From Magnetospira sp. QH-2 (GTDB lineage Bacteria > Pseudomonadota > Alphaproteobacteria > Rhodospirillales > Magnetospiraceae): 64,000 nt of DNA. This document shows positions 1-8,436 of this stretch, one piece after another; position 1 is the first letter of the stretch, and every line of letters starts with the position of its first letter. Made by a program: the position numbers and the translations under genes. A model generated the notes under the pieces. The model worked only from the letters and a program-made list of their open reading frames with translations, was not told where the DNA came from and searched no databases. Location of the stretch: the NCBI RefSeq assembly GCF_000968135.1, contig NZ_FO538765.1:3734501-3798500 (forward strand). Direction: 5' to 3'.

Positions 1-1324
1 GCCGCTCGGCCGGATCGAAATACTCCACCCAGGCAGCATACATCTCCGGATCGGGACGATTGGCGGCGGTAAGGAATTCCCGCACCCGGCGTAGACCATG
101 ACGCCCCGAGGTGCTTTCGGGGATCAATGCGGCGGCCCCGGCACCCAGATGACGCAGCGGGGCCGGGATCCGGCGATAACGGGCCGCCAACAGCCCGCCA
201 CGATATCTTGGATACCCGGCAAACACCTCGTCGCCGCCGTCGCCCACCAGGGCCACGGTGACATGCTCTTTGGCCTTGCGCGACAGGTCGTTGATCAGCA
301 AGGCCGTGGGATTGCCAAAGGGTTCGCCAAAGCCGTCGATATAGTCGTCCAGCAGATCCACCAGGGTCGGGCTGGCGCGCAGCTCCACATGGTCGCTGCC
401 GATATGGTCGGCCACCCGGCGGGCATTGTGGCGTTCGTCGTAGGCCGCTTCATCGAAGGTCATGGTGAAGCTGCGGATCGGTGGGGCGCCAAGGCGCTTG
501 GCCTCTTCGGCCATCAAGGCCGCGATCACCGATGAATCGATGCCGCCGGAAAGAAAACAGCCCACCGGCACATCGGCCACCAACCGGTCCACCACCGCCC
601 GGCGGACCAGCGGCAGGATTTCCTCCACCGCTTCGTCGTGGCTCACCGCGCGGCTTCCGGCATAATGGGGCCGCCAATAGGGCTCGATACGGGCCGCGCC
701 ATCTTTCCAGGTCAGCAGATGGCCGGGCGGCAGCTTGCGAATCCCTTTGTGGATGGTCAGTGGCGCCGGGACATAGAGGCAGGCCAGGTACTGGGACAGA
801 GCGTCCCGGTCGATGGCCAGATCGATTCCCGGATGTGCGCGCAGGGCGCGGATCTCCGAGGCGAAGGCCAATCCCCCATGGGCCAGGGCACCATAGACCA
901 GCGGTTTGATGCCCAGCCTGTCTCGGGCCAGCACCAAGGTCCGTTCGTGCCTGTCCCACAGAGCAAAGGCGAACATGCCGACCAGCTTAGCGATTCCGGC
1001 GGCCCCATGGCGCCGCAACAGGGCAAGCAAGACCTCCGTATCGCTGTCGGAGCGGAACAGGTCTCCCGCGGCTTGTAGCTCTTGGCGCAGATCGCGGTAG
1101 TTATAGATTTCGCCGTTGAAAGCCAGCACATAGCGTCCGCAATCGGAAACCATGGGCTGGGCGCCCCCTTCGGTCAGATCAATGACCGCCAATCGGGTAT
1201 GGGCCAGACCGATTCCGTTCTCGATCCAAGAACCCCGGGCGTCGGGCCCGCGATGGTGCAAACGCTCGGTAAAGGCGCTCAGAACACCCGCTTCGGCCTG
1301 GGTCGTTCCGGCGATTCCGCACAT
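1..1324 (-). CDS. Asparagine synthase (glutamine-hydrolysing)-like amidotransferase, C-terminus cut by window edge
   Basis: The frame opens at ATG 1324 and stays open to the left edge, so about 441 codons are visible. Translation starts MCGIAG, which gives the N-terminal nucleophile Cys2 of a class II glutamine amidotransferase. The synthase domain follows, with the ATP-binding SGGIDSS loop near residue 257 and a GDGGDE motif near 361. Family members release ammonia from glutamine and transfer it to an adenylated carboxylate. In glycan loci they probably amidate uronic acids, which is inference here. The start lies 4 nt after the stop of the upstream GT2 (1328-2050), so the two are probably cotranscribed. 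The usual family length is about 600 residues, so roughly a quarter is missing. Confidence 0.93.
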   Translation of the reverse strand, partial: MCGIAGTTQAEAGVLSAFTERLHHRGPDARGSWIENGIGLAHTRLAVIDLTEGGAQPMVSDCGRYVLAFNGEIYNYRDLRQELQAAGDLFRSDSDTEVLLALLRRHGAAGIAKLVGMFAFALWDRHERTLVLARDRLGIKPLVYGALAHGGLAFASEIRALRAHPGIDLAIDRDALSQYLACLYVPAPLTIHKGIRKLPPGHLLTWKDGAARIEPYWRPHYAGSRAVSHDEAVEEILPLVRRAVVDRLVADVPVGCFLSGGIDSSVIAALMAEEAKRLGAPPIRSFTMTFDEAAYDERHNARRVADHIGSDHVELRASPTLVDLLDDYIDGFGEPFGNPTALLINDLSRKAKEHVTVALVGDGGDEVFAGYPRYRGGLLAARYRRIPAPLRHLGAGAAALIPESTSGRHGLRRVREFLTAANRPDPEMYAAWVEYFDPAER

Positions 1325-1327
1325 GGG

Positions 1328-2050
1328 CTACCTGAAAACGTTATATTTGATAATGCAGTAGATGGCCCGCACCCCATCTTTCCAGCCGATCTTCTTGCCC
1401 TCTTCATAAGTCCGGCCATAGTAGCTGATACCCACCTCGTAGATACGTGGGCGCGGCTTGAGATGGGCAATCTTGGCGGTCACCTCGGGCTCAATGCCGA
1501 AGCGGTTTTCCACCACCTGGATCTGCCGCAGGGTTTCGGTGCGATAGACCTTGTAGCAGGTCTCCATGTCCGACAGGGTCATATCGGTCATCATGTTGGA
1601 CAACAATGTCAGGAACCGGTTGCCCACCGTATGCCAGAAATAGAGGATTCGCACTTCTTGGCCACCGCGAAACCGTGAGCCGTAGACCACATCCGCGCGA
1701 TCATCGAGGATCGGGTGCAGCAGTTTGGGATATTCGGTGGGGTCGTACTCCAGATCGGCATCCTGAACCAACACGATATCCCCGGTTGCTTCCTTGTAGG
1801 CCGTTCGCAATGCCGCGCCCTTGCCTTGGTTTTTGTCATGGGTGAAGACCTGAATGCGCGGATCGGCCTTGGCAAGGTTTCGGGCCCTTTCCAGCGAGTC
1901 ATCCATCGAGGCATCATCGACGATGACGATTTCCAGATCCAAGCCTGACGTATTCGCGTTTTGCACCCGGGCCACCAGGGTTTCCAAGGTAGCCGATTCA
2001 TTGAAACACGGGACGACGACTGAAAGCTTCTTGGGAGCGGGATGAGACAT
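1328..2050 (-). CDS. Glycosyltransferase family 2, dolichyl-phosphate glucosyltransferase-like
   Basis: This is a 240-residue GT2 of GT-A fold. The nucleotide-binding strand VVVPCFNES is at residues 11-19 and the metal-binding DAD at 97-99. A C-terminal SYYGRTYEEGKK stretch is typical of bacterial proteins related to dolichyl-phosphate beta-glucosyltransferase. No hydrophobic C-terminal segments are seen, so it is probably a peripheral cytoplasmic enzyme that loads a hexose onto polyprenyl phosphate. I chose ATG 2050 because GT2 similarity starts right after it; the longer open frame upstream to 2365 looks non-coding. It leads a two-gene leftward unit with the asparagine synthase-like gene. 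The substrate sugar cannot be read from sequence. Confidence 0.9.
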   Translation of the reverse strand: MSHPAPKKLSVVVPCFNESATLETLVARVQNANTSGLDLEIVIVDDASMDDSLERARNLAKADPRIQVFTHDKNQGKGAALRTAYKEATGDIVLVQDADLEYDPTEYPKLLHPILDDRADVVYGSRFRGGQEVRILYFWHTVGNRFLTLLSNMMTDMTLSDMETCYKVYRTETLRQIQVVENRFGIEPEVTAKIAHLKPRPRIYEVGISYYGRTYEEGKKIGWKDGVRAIYCIIKYNVFR

Positions 2051-2402
2051 GGACTGTTTGGATACAATTGCCGTTGCGAAGGGCCTGAACCTATCATAAC
2101 CGTGCGTCCAGTACAGACCCTTCGAGAAACACATCGCAATAAGATGGGAAACAGCGTTGAACCGGGCTGGTGATCGGAGACGTCTAAAAAAATGCCCCTG
2201 GAAAACGCGCATGCTCCATTGACAGCCTCCGTTGGGAGCCATATTCGTACGTCGAAATCGCCTTCCTACCCGTTGACGCATGGATGGAGGGGGCAAAGTA
2301 CACTTTTGCGCCTCTTGATTGGACCGAATAGGCTGTACCTCATCGTTCCCGCCAACCTTCGTCATATGGGAATACCGATTGCAAGAAATTTGGAGATGGA
2401 AA
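2051..2402. promoter_or_regulatory. Divergent intergenic region between two GT2 genes
   Basis: This 352-bp stretch separates the leftward GT2 (start 2050) from the rightward GT2 (start 2403). It is moderately AT-rich and must hold promoters for both directions. I see no convincing gene in it. One candidate rightward promoter is listed separately. An open frame crosses it from 2192 but runs into the downstream GT2 out of frame and has no recognisable product. Confidence 0.6.
2219..2247 (+). promoter_or_regulatory. Candidate sigma70-type promoter for the rightward GT2
   Basis: A perfect -35 hexamer TTGACA (2219-2224) is followed after 17 nt by TATTCG (2242-2247), a weak -10. It lies about 155 bp upstream of the start at 2403. 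The spacing is ideal but the -10 is poor, so the call is tentative. Confidence 0.35.
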
Positions 2403-3419
2403 TTGTCCGTATCTCATGCTGGTCTCTCCATTGTCATTCCGATCTACAATGAAGAGGAAACGCTAGACGAGCTCTACCGCAGGCTCTCCGTGATGGCGGA
2501 AGGGTTGGATTTAGACGTGGAGATCGTGTTTGTGGATGATGGAAGTTGGGACCGGAGCGCCGAAATCATTCAAGATTTCAATAGTAAGGACCCACGGGTT
2601 CATCTTGTTCAGCTATCGAGAAACTTCGGCCATCAAATCGCTGTCACCGCCGGTCTCGACTTTGCCCGCGGCGCCGCCGTGGTGATTTTGGACGGCGATC
2701 TTCAAGATCCCCCCGAATTGGTGCCGGAGATGGTGGCAAAATGGCAAGAGGGCTACGAGGTGGTCTATGCCATGAGGGAGCGACGCGATCATGAATCTTG
2801 GCTCATGACCACGACACGCAAGGCATTTTATCGATTTATCAATCGCATCAGTGACTTGGATATACCCTTGGATGCCGGCGACTTTCGCCTTATCAGCAGC
2901 CGGGCCTTGAAGGCGATGCGTTCGCTGCGCGAGTATAGCCGCTATGTGCGCGGGATCTCGACCTGGGTCGGGTTCAAACAATGCGCCGTGACCTATCACC
3001 GGCCGTCCCGTCACGCCGGTGAAAGCAAGTACTCGCTGTTTCGGCTGGGCAAACTGGCGCTTGCCGGTATTACCGCTTTTTCAAGGTGGCCCTTGCACCT
3101 GCTATTCATTGTCGGCTTGAGTGTCGCCAGCTTGTCTTTCCTAAGCGGTATTGTCGCGCTGATTTTGAAGCTGGTTCAGCCGGACATCGTGGAAGGCTGG
3201 ACGTCGATGATCATTTTCATATCATTCATCAGCGGCGTCAATCTGTTGGCCATCGGGATCATGGCCGACTACATCGGGCGTATTTTCGACGAAGTGAAGG
3301 GACGCCCCATATATGTGGTCGGTAATCTGACCGGGTTTGACGAGACCATCCCGACCATGGACCGGATGATCTATTGCCCTCCTCAGCCCCTTGCCTCTCC
3401 CCCGGAAAAACAGCCATAA
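2403..3419 (+). CDS. Membrane-anchored GT2, polyprenyl-phosphate glycosyltransferase (GtrB/ArnC-like)
   Basis: A 338-residue GT2 has IVIPIYNE at residues 10-17 and DGDLQDPPE at 97-105, the hallmark of the ArnC/GtrB/DPM1 group that moves a sugar from a nucleotide donor to undecaprenyl phosphate. Two hydrophobic C-terminal helices (about 235-260 and 270-292), followed by the conserved IGRIFDEVKGRP tail, anchor it in the inner membrane. I chose TTG 2403 because GGAG at 2392-2395 sits 7 nt upstream and homology begins at once; an upstream in-frame TTG (2319) has no such support. The lipid-linked sugar would feed a GT-C enzyme such as those at 5840 or 9826, which is inference. Confidence 0.88.
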   Translation: MSVSHAGLSIVIPIYNEEETLDELYRRLSVMAEGLDLDVEIVFVDDGSWDRSAEIIQDFNSKDPRVHLVQLSRNFGHQIAVTAGLDFARGAAVVILDGDLQDPPELVPEMVAKWQEGYEVVYAMRERRDHESWLMTTTRKAFYRFINRISDLDIPLDAGDFRLISSRALKAMRSLREYSRYVRGISTWVGFKQCAVTYHRPSRHAGESKYSLFRLGKLALAGITAFSRWPLHLLFIVGLSVASLSFLSGIVALILKLVQPDIVEGWTSMIIFISFISGVNLLAIGIMADYIGRIFDEVKGRPIYVVGNLTGFDETIPTMDRMIYCPPQPLASPPEKQP

Positions 3420-3447
3420 GCGGGGTTCATACCGGGCGGCTTCGGAA

Positions 3448-4815
3448 TCAATCTGTGTTTCGCAGGTTCAAACGTCGGCTCATATTGCTCTCGAAGATAT
3501 GCCGAGGATCGAACTGATCCAACGTCTCGGCCCACTGGCGCCGCCGGGGATACATCTCGTCGATCAGCTCGGGGACCAACCGGGAATCCTTTGCCAGATA
3601 GACGCGGCCGCCAGCCTTGGCGGTGAGCGCATCAAAATCATCAAGCATTTCCCGGACGCCCGGGTTGTTGGCCAAAACCTGTATACTGAAGGTCACCCCC
3701 TCGATGGGAAAGGACATGGGTGCGGGGTTGCCTTTGCCAAATCGCTTGATGATGGTCAGGAAAGAGCCCGCCTTAAAAGACTGAATAGCCGTCAAGAATT
3801 TCAGTATCAGGTCATAGGCCTGCGCTTCGGGAACTGCGACTTGGTACTCGTAGAACCCATTCCTTCCATATAATCTATTGATATCTTTGTATTTATGGAG
3901 TGGAAAGAGATACGGAAAGGCATGCTGCACCATGCTTGCGTTTCCATGGGTCCAATAATACAGGCTGTTGAAACCTCGCAGAAACAACGGTCGAAATAAT
4001 CCGTAGTCGGGAGTCCAGGGAAAGCGGTACACCGGTTTTTGGGGCCAGAGGAAGGCTTCTTGGCTCTGCTTTCGGGACAACTGATCAGGCCGCGCGTGAT
4101 CGGCCTTCATGACAATGCCCCGCCCCAGGGCCGGGCCGGTTGCAATCGGATCAAGCCAGGTCACACTATAGTTTTCGGATGATGTTTCGAACTGAGCGGC
4201 AAAGGTTTGATCGAAATTGGCCGTTCTGGAAAGGGTCGTGGCCATATAGGCCGAAGGTACGGGAAGCAATTGAATGGTCAGATCGAGGATCACTCCGGTT
4301 AATCCCATTCCTCCGACGGTCGCCCAGAACAACTCTGCTTGGTGGTCCTTGGAACAGGAAACGATCTCGCCTGACGCCGTCAGGACGGACACCGCCGTGA
4401 CATTGTTGCCAAATGTTCCCTGGACTTCGTGATTTTTGCCATGCACATCAAAGGCCAGGCAGCCGGCCAAGGTCGCCTGACTCGCCCCCGGCGTGGTCGG
4501 TATAAACCATCCATTGGGCACGACCGCCGCCTGCAGGTCGACGACCTGTACGCCTGCCTCGGCCTGGACAAGTCCTTTTGCCTGATCAAACGACAGGATG
4601 CGATTTAGATGGCAGAGGTCGACCACAAGGCCCTGATCCCGATCGTTCAGCGCGGGATCTCCATAGCTGGCCCCGCCCCCTCGCGAGATGACGGTGCGAT
4701 CAGCGAAATGATCCTTGATGCTTTCGACGGTTTCCTTTGTATCGGGAGCCAATACCGCACAGTCGGAACTGTCTCTGAGCGCCCACCCTTCCAGGGTTTT
4801 GCCGTGAATTCTCAT
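3448..4815 (-). CDS. FAD-linked oxidase, DprE1-like (decaprenylphosphoryl-ribose oxidase family)
   Basis: The 455-residue protein matches DprE1 along its whole length: SYGD at residues 50-53, the FAD-site HGKNHE at 125-130, an ELFWATVGGMGLTG stretch, a YQ...VP segment, and C-terminal AKDSR with Lys409. DprE1 oxidises the 2'-OH of polyprenyl-phospho-ribose before an SDR partner (DprE2) completes epimerisation to arabinose. The residue matching the mycobacterial Cys387 is Ser377 here. The start ATG 4815 overlaps the galE stop (ATGA). No DprE2-like SDR lies next to it; the adjacent partner is GalE, so the substrate could be another polyprenyl-linked or nucleotide sugar. Confidence 0.85.
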   Translation of the reverse strand: MRIHGKTLEGWALRDSSDCAVLAPDTKETVESIKDHFADRTVISRGGGASYGDPALNDRDQGLVVDLCHLNRILSFDQAKGLVQAEAGVQVVDLQAAVVPNGWFIPTTPGASQATLAGCLAFDVHGKNHEVQGTFGNNVTAVSVLTASGEIVSCSKDHQAELFWATVGGMGLTGVILDLTIQLLPVPSAYMATTLSRTANFDQTFAAQFETSSENYSVTWLDPIATGPALGRGIVMKADHARPDQLSRKQSQEAFLWPQKPVYRFPWTPDYGLFRPLFLRGFNSLYYWTHGNASMVQHAFPYLFPLHKYKDINRLYGRNGFYEYQVAVPEAQAYDLILKFLTAIQSFKAGSFLTIIKRFGKGNPAPMSFPIEGVTFSIQVLANNPGVREMLDDFDALTAKAGGRVYLAKDSRLVPELIDEMYPRRRQWAETLDQFDPRHIFESNMSRRLNLRNTD

Positions 4816-5843
4816 GGGTCGCCGGGTATCTTGTGATAGGAGCGGAACCAAGCCCACGCATGGTCAATCTGCGTATCCAGATCCGAGTACCGCGGTTTCC
4901 AATCAAGGGTCTTTTTGGCGAGCGTCGCATCTCCGACCAGGGTTGCCGGATCTCCTGGACGACGCGCACCTTTGCGGTAGCGGACCTCCTTGCCTGTCAC
5001 GCGTTCCACGGCCGCGATAACCTCAAGGACAGAATATCCACTGCCATGAGCAAGGTTCATGACGCCAGAGCGGCCACCATCAAGCAAATACCGCAAAGCG
5101 CTCACATGGGCCGCGGCAAGATCGGTTACATGCACATAGTCCCGGACACAGGACCCGTCCGGTGTGCCATAGTCGGTCCCGAAGACAACGATCTCTTCCC
5201 GCATCCCGGCCGCCACTTCCAAAACCAGAGGGATGAGATGGGTTTCCGGGTCATGGGCCTCGCCGATCTCCGTCGATGGGTCCGCCCCCGAGGCGTTGAA
5301 ATATCTCAACGCCACGAAAGGCGCCCCGCTATTCCGTTCCGCGTCGATGAGCATATTCTCGATCTGCAGCTTCCCCTTGGCATAAGGATTCATGGGGTTC
5401 GGGGGAAGATCTTCAGACAAACCGGTGGTGACCTGATCACCATAGATGCTGCAGGTACTGGAGAACACCATTGGAGAGGCCGCCCCCGCCGACTGGGCAA
5501 GAGCGCTGAGCAACACCTCCGTACCGACCACATTGTTCTGATGGTATAGGTCGGGCTGTTCAACGGATTCACCCACGTACGCATAACCCGCCAGGTGAAT
5601 GACGCCGACGGGCGCATGCTCGACAATGGTCCGGCAAAGGCTGTCGTGGTCCGCGAGGTTCCCAACAATCAGCGGCCCCCACTTCACCGCCCATTGGAAG
5701 CCGCGACAAAGATTGTCATAGACAATGGGTTGGTACCCCTCTTGGCTCAATGCCTTGCACACGTGGCTACCGATATAACCGGCGCCCCCGGTTACCAATA
5801 CAGCCTGCTTGGATTGATCGTTCGGAGAAACCTGTTTGATCAC
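4812..5843 (-). CDS. galE: UDP-glucose 4-epimerase-like NAD-dependent SDR
   Basis: This 343-residue extended SDR has the Rossmann motif GGAGYIG at residues 19-25, the SSTCSIYG strand near 128-135, and the catalytic Tyr154/Lys158 in YAKGK. Length and the AxRPGDP...D segment near the C-terminus fit GalE, which interconverts UDP-Glc/UDP-Gal or the GlcNAc/GalNAc pair. Initiation is at GTG 5843, overlapping the TGA of the upstream membrane protein (GTGA), and its own stop overlaps the FAD oxidase start. Translational coupling makes it part of a four-gene unit running 8172 to 3448. Because it partners a DprE1-like oxidase, epimerisation of a different sugar is possible. Confidence 0.9.
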   Translation of the reverse strand: MIKQVSPNDQSKQAVLVTGGAGYIGSHVCKALSQEGYQPIVYDNLCRGFQWAVKWGPLIVGNLADHDSLCRTIVEHAPVGVIHLAGYAYVGESVEQPDLYHQNNVVGTEVLLSALAQSAGAASPMVFSSTCSIYGDQVTTGLSEDLPPNPMNPYAKGKLQIENMLIDAERNSGAPFVALRYFNASGADPSTEIGEAHDPETHLIPLVLEVAAGMREEIVVFGTDYGTPDGSCVRDYVHVTDLAAAHVSALRYLLDGGRSGVMNLAHGSGYSVLEVIAAVERVTGKEVRYRKGARRPGDPATLVGDATLAKKTLDWKPRYSDLDTQIDHAWAWFRSYHKIPGDP

Positions 5844-7408
5844 GGCGCCTCACCTCCCCCATCTATCCTCACCAATGCATTGAATTCAATGCATTTTTTA
5901 CCGGTCTCTCGGTACTTTTCCATGCGACTACCATCCAGTTCTTCGGCCGTTTCCGGCACCAGAAGAGAGGCAAAATATCCTGAATCGATCAAGCCCCCGA
6001 CCCCTCCATGCTGAAAGGGCACACCAAGCGACCTTTCAAGTCGATAATTCCAAGAAAGAATGATTGGCTCATCGCTCGGATTCATCCACGGAAGAGAGGC
6101 ATACATATCAGGGACAAACACCGGGGTTGGCATCTCGCTCAGACAGCTTTTGATTTGTGACAATCTTTCGTGCGTGCCGCCCACGGACAAGACGCCGGTC
6201 ACGCCAAGCAGAACCGACAATACGGCGAGACTTGCAGTGTTCCAACCGGTGATCATCGCCACGACTAGCGCTGTTCGTGTTGGACCGGAATTCTCGACCG
6301 GGCTGTCTTCTTTGCTCTCAAAAATAACCTGCATGAAAATCGCCGCAGCCAGAGCAACATAGAATGAGAAAACAAAGTAGTAGTTCTCGGCAGCACCATT
6401 TTTCGATGCAATAAAGACCGTAAATGCGAAAATTGGCAGAATACTAATCACGATATACTTTCCAGGTTCTCGCGATAGTATTTCCCTCCTCATATTTTTT
6501 GAGAATAAAAACACAAAAACCATAACAAGTAATGGAATCAATGTTGGCGCCGACTTCACTACAAAGTTCTTCAAGTTCATCCAGAGATGCTCCAAGTCGA
6601 ACCCATATATAGCCGGCCTAAAGAATAGTGTTTCTAGGTACTCAAAGCTACCAATATACAATGCAGCCGAAACAAATAAGAAATATACAAATGTAAGAGT
6701 CATTAATAGTTTAATTCTTAAACTGAAAAGCAGATATAGGCCGATAGCAACGGCGGAGTAAACATTGATATGCTTAAATGACCAAGCACAGAACAGTGCG
6801 ATCGCGGCAAGCACAACGGCGGTATAGGGTCTTGTTCCATAGAACCGCCAGAACAAATAAACGGCCAAGATATCGAGAACCATGCCCCAAATATCGGACC
6901 GGATGGTAAACCCCCAAAAACCAATGAGAGGTCCGAACATCAAGTAGATCGCGGTCAGAAAAAATACTGCCTTCAAAAAAGCATTCTTGGTGTTGGTCAC
7001 CGACAGAAGCGCAGAATAAGAAATAATTGTACCAAACAACAACCCCACAATAGAAAACAACCTTCCGGTTGTAGGTATCCAATCACCACTAAGATCAAAA
7101 ATGTTATGAATTATAGAAATAAACTGGCCATATGTCTCATAAAACAGCCAATTAAAAAACGCTATGGAGTAAGGAATTTCATATGGAGATGAGTAAATAT
7201 CTAAACCATTAACATATTTCCACATCGCAAATAATGACTCTTGCTCCCATCCACTTGTAATTACGTGCATTGGGACAGAGAAAGATATCGCACTATTGAA
7301 TCTTATTGCCATTAATATCAGGCATAAGGAAACAGTGACAATCGACGATACAACTATTATCTTCTCTTGAATGGAGAGTTTATTTAAAATATTGCCTAAC
7401 AATTTCAA
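5840..7408 (-). CDS. Polytopic membrane protein, probable GT-C glycosyltransferase
   Basis: A 522-residue, strongly hydrophobic protein has about 11-12 predicted membrane spans between residues 20 and 440 and a soluble C-terminal tail. Its size and layout resemble lipid-linked sugar transferases of the GT-C superfamily, but I do not recognise a specific family. It starts at TTG 7408, overlapping the methyltransferase stop (TTGA). The gene is clearly more AT-rich than its neighbours, especially 6300-7380, which suggests separate acquisition. Its context between a methyltransferase and a GalE/DprE1-like pair suggests it uses a polyprenyl-phosphate sugar made by this operon. Confidence 0.75.
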   Translation of the reverse strand: MKLLGNILNKLSIQEKIIVVSSIVTVSLCLILMAIRFNSAISFSVPMHVITSGWEQESLFAMWKYVNGLDIYSSPYEIPYSIAFFNWLFYETYGQFISIIHNIFDLSGDWIPTTGRLFSIVGLLFGTIISYSALLSVTNTKNAFLKAVFFLTAIYLMFGPLIGFWGFTIRSDIWGMVLDILAVYLFWRFYGTRPYTAVVLAAIALFCAWSFKHINVYSAVAIGLYLLFSLRIKLLMTLTFVYFLFVSAALYIGSFEYLETLFFRPAIYGFDLEHLWMNLKNFVVKSAPTLIPLLVMVFVFLFSKNMRREILSREPGKYIVISILPIFAFTVFIASKNGAAENYYFVFSFYVALAAAIFMQVIFESKEDSPVENSGPTRTALVVAMITGWNTASLAVLSVLLGVTGVLSVGGTHERLSQIKSCLSEMPTPVFVPDMYASLPWMNPSDEPIILSWNYRLERSLGVPFQHGGVGGLIDSGYFASLLVPETAEELDGSRMEKYRETGKKCIEFNALVRIDGGGEAP

Positions 7409-8172
7409 GCCTTTCTCAAAACAGCCATGAGGCTACTGCCTGCTCGATAGGATGCGGCTTCAGGGTGATCAATCTGATTCACAAGGCGGTCGGTTTCAGA
7501 TTCGAATACCGAGGTCAGGAACCGGTTCAATGGGGCGGAGGGAAGGGAGAAATCCGATCCCCCCTCGCCAACACTCTGACTTCGTATATTGGCCAGTGCT
7601 CGCATCATCCGAATGATCGGATACAATTTGGCGCAATAGTATCCAACCATTCGACACTCGACCGGCAGGCCGGCCCATGTGCCGGTCAGTTCACTCATCT
7701 CATACCGGCGAAAATGATGGTTGGCGACATCGTGGGGGCTCCACAAGGATTTCATGGCCGGAACCGTGATCAGGATATTGGCGCCCTTTGGGGCCATATG
7801 AACCAGATCCGCCAAAAACGCCTGATCGTTTTCAATATGCTCAAGCACGTCCAGCAAGGTAAACAGCGTCACTTTGTCGGCGACGCCGGATAGATCATCC
7901 GGCATTTTTCCACAAATATATTCGCATTCCGGGTACTTACTCTTCGCGAAATCAATTGCGGTAGAAGAGTAATCAATACCAAGACAAGGTGTTCCTTGGC
8001 TGGAGAAGTACTGGACCATGCCACCGGCACCGCACCCGACATCGACAATAAAGGGGCGGGCCTGATTTTCACTGAGTCGTTCTATCACGGCGCTGAGAAT
8101 ATTTCTCCGCGCAACAAACCACCAATGGCGCCCTTCCATATCCGCGTGTATTTGATAAAGGGAAGGCTCCAT
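7405..8172 (-). CDS. Class I SAM-dependent methyltransferase
   Basis: The 255-residue protein has the SAM-binding motif I VDVGCGAGG near residues 42-50, and LLDVLEHIEND and LITVPA as later motifs. An HHFRRYE segment resembles HFRRYH in the methyltransferase at 18777, so both belong to the Methyltransf_23-like group frequent in polysaccharide loci. I chose ATG 8172 because similarity starts there; the open frame upstream to 8340 lacks family features. It is the first gene of a leftward unit continuing into the GT-C, galE and FAD oxidase genes. The acceptor is probably a sugar or lipid-linked sugar, but this cannot be resolved from sequence. Confidence 0.85.
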   Translation of the reverse strand: MEPSLYQIHADMEGRHWWFVARRNILSAVIERLSENQARPFIVDVGCGAGGMVQYFSSQGTPCLGIDYSSTAIDFAKSKYPECEYICGKMPDDLSGVADKVTLFTLLDVLEHIENDQAFLADLVHMAPKGANILITVPAMKSLWSPHDVANHHFRRYEMSELTGTWAGLPVECRMVGYYCAKLYPIIRMMRALANIRSQSVGEGGSDFSLPSAPLNRFLTSVFESETDRLVNQIDHPEAASYRAGSSLMAVLRKA

Positions 8173-8436
8173 GCTGGTTCGCCTAGTTTTGTTGTTTGAG
8201 TGGAGGCAATCTATCCGCTCGGCTCGGCCCATATCAATACTAATCTCGGTCCGACCAGATCCGGGCGAGCTCACGTAAATATTAAAGAAGGAACGCCTGC
8301 ATCGGCGCCATCCCGAAACCGAGGCGGCTTGGCAGGCCAAAACTCTAGGTGGCCTTGATTCAGCCTGAACTGGCGGTTATAACCCTGGCTCCCATGAGGC
8401 GGGCACGCCCTTGATGCGAAAGCTAAGTGGTCATCC
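8173..8436. promoter_or_regulatory. Divergent promoter region between methyltransferase and O-antigen ligase genes
   Basis: This 264-bp region separates two divergent units and must carry both promoters. The part near the methyltransferase (8190-8280) is AT-richer. A GGCC/GGCC inverted pair lies near 8335-8355. I see no convincing -35/-10 pair and no small gene. Confidence 0.45.

Noticed and set aside
2319-2402. Earlier TTG start at 2319 for the rightward GT2
   Set aside because: No ribosome-binding site precedes it and the added 28 residues match nothing in GT2 enzymes; TTG 2403 has GGAG 7 nt upstream.
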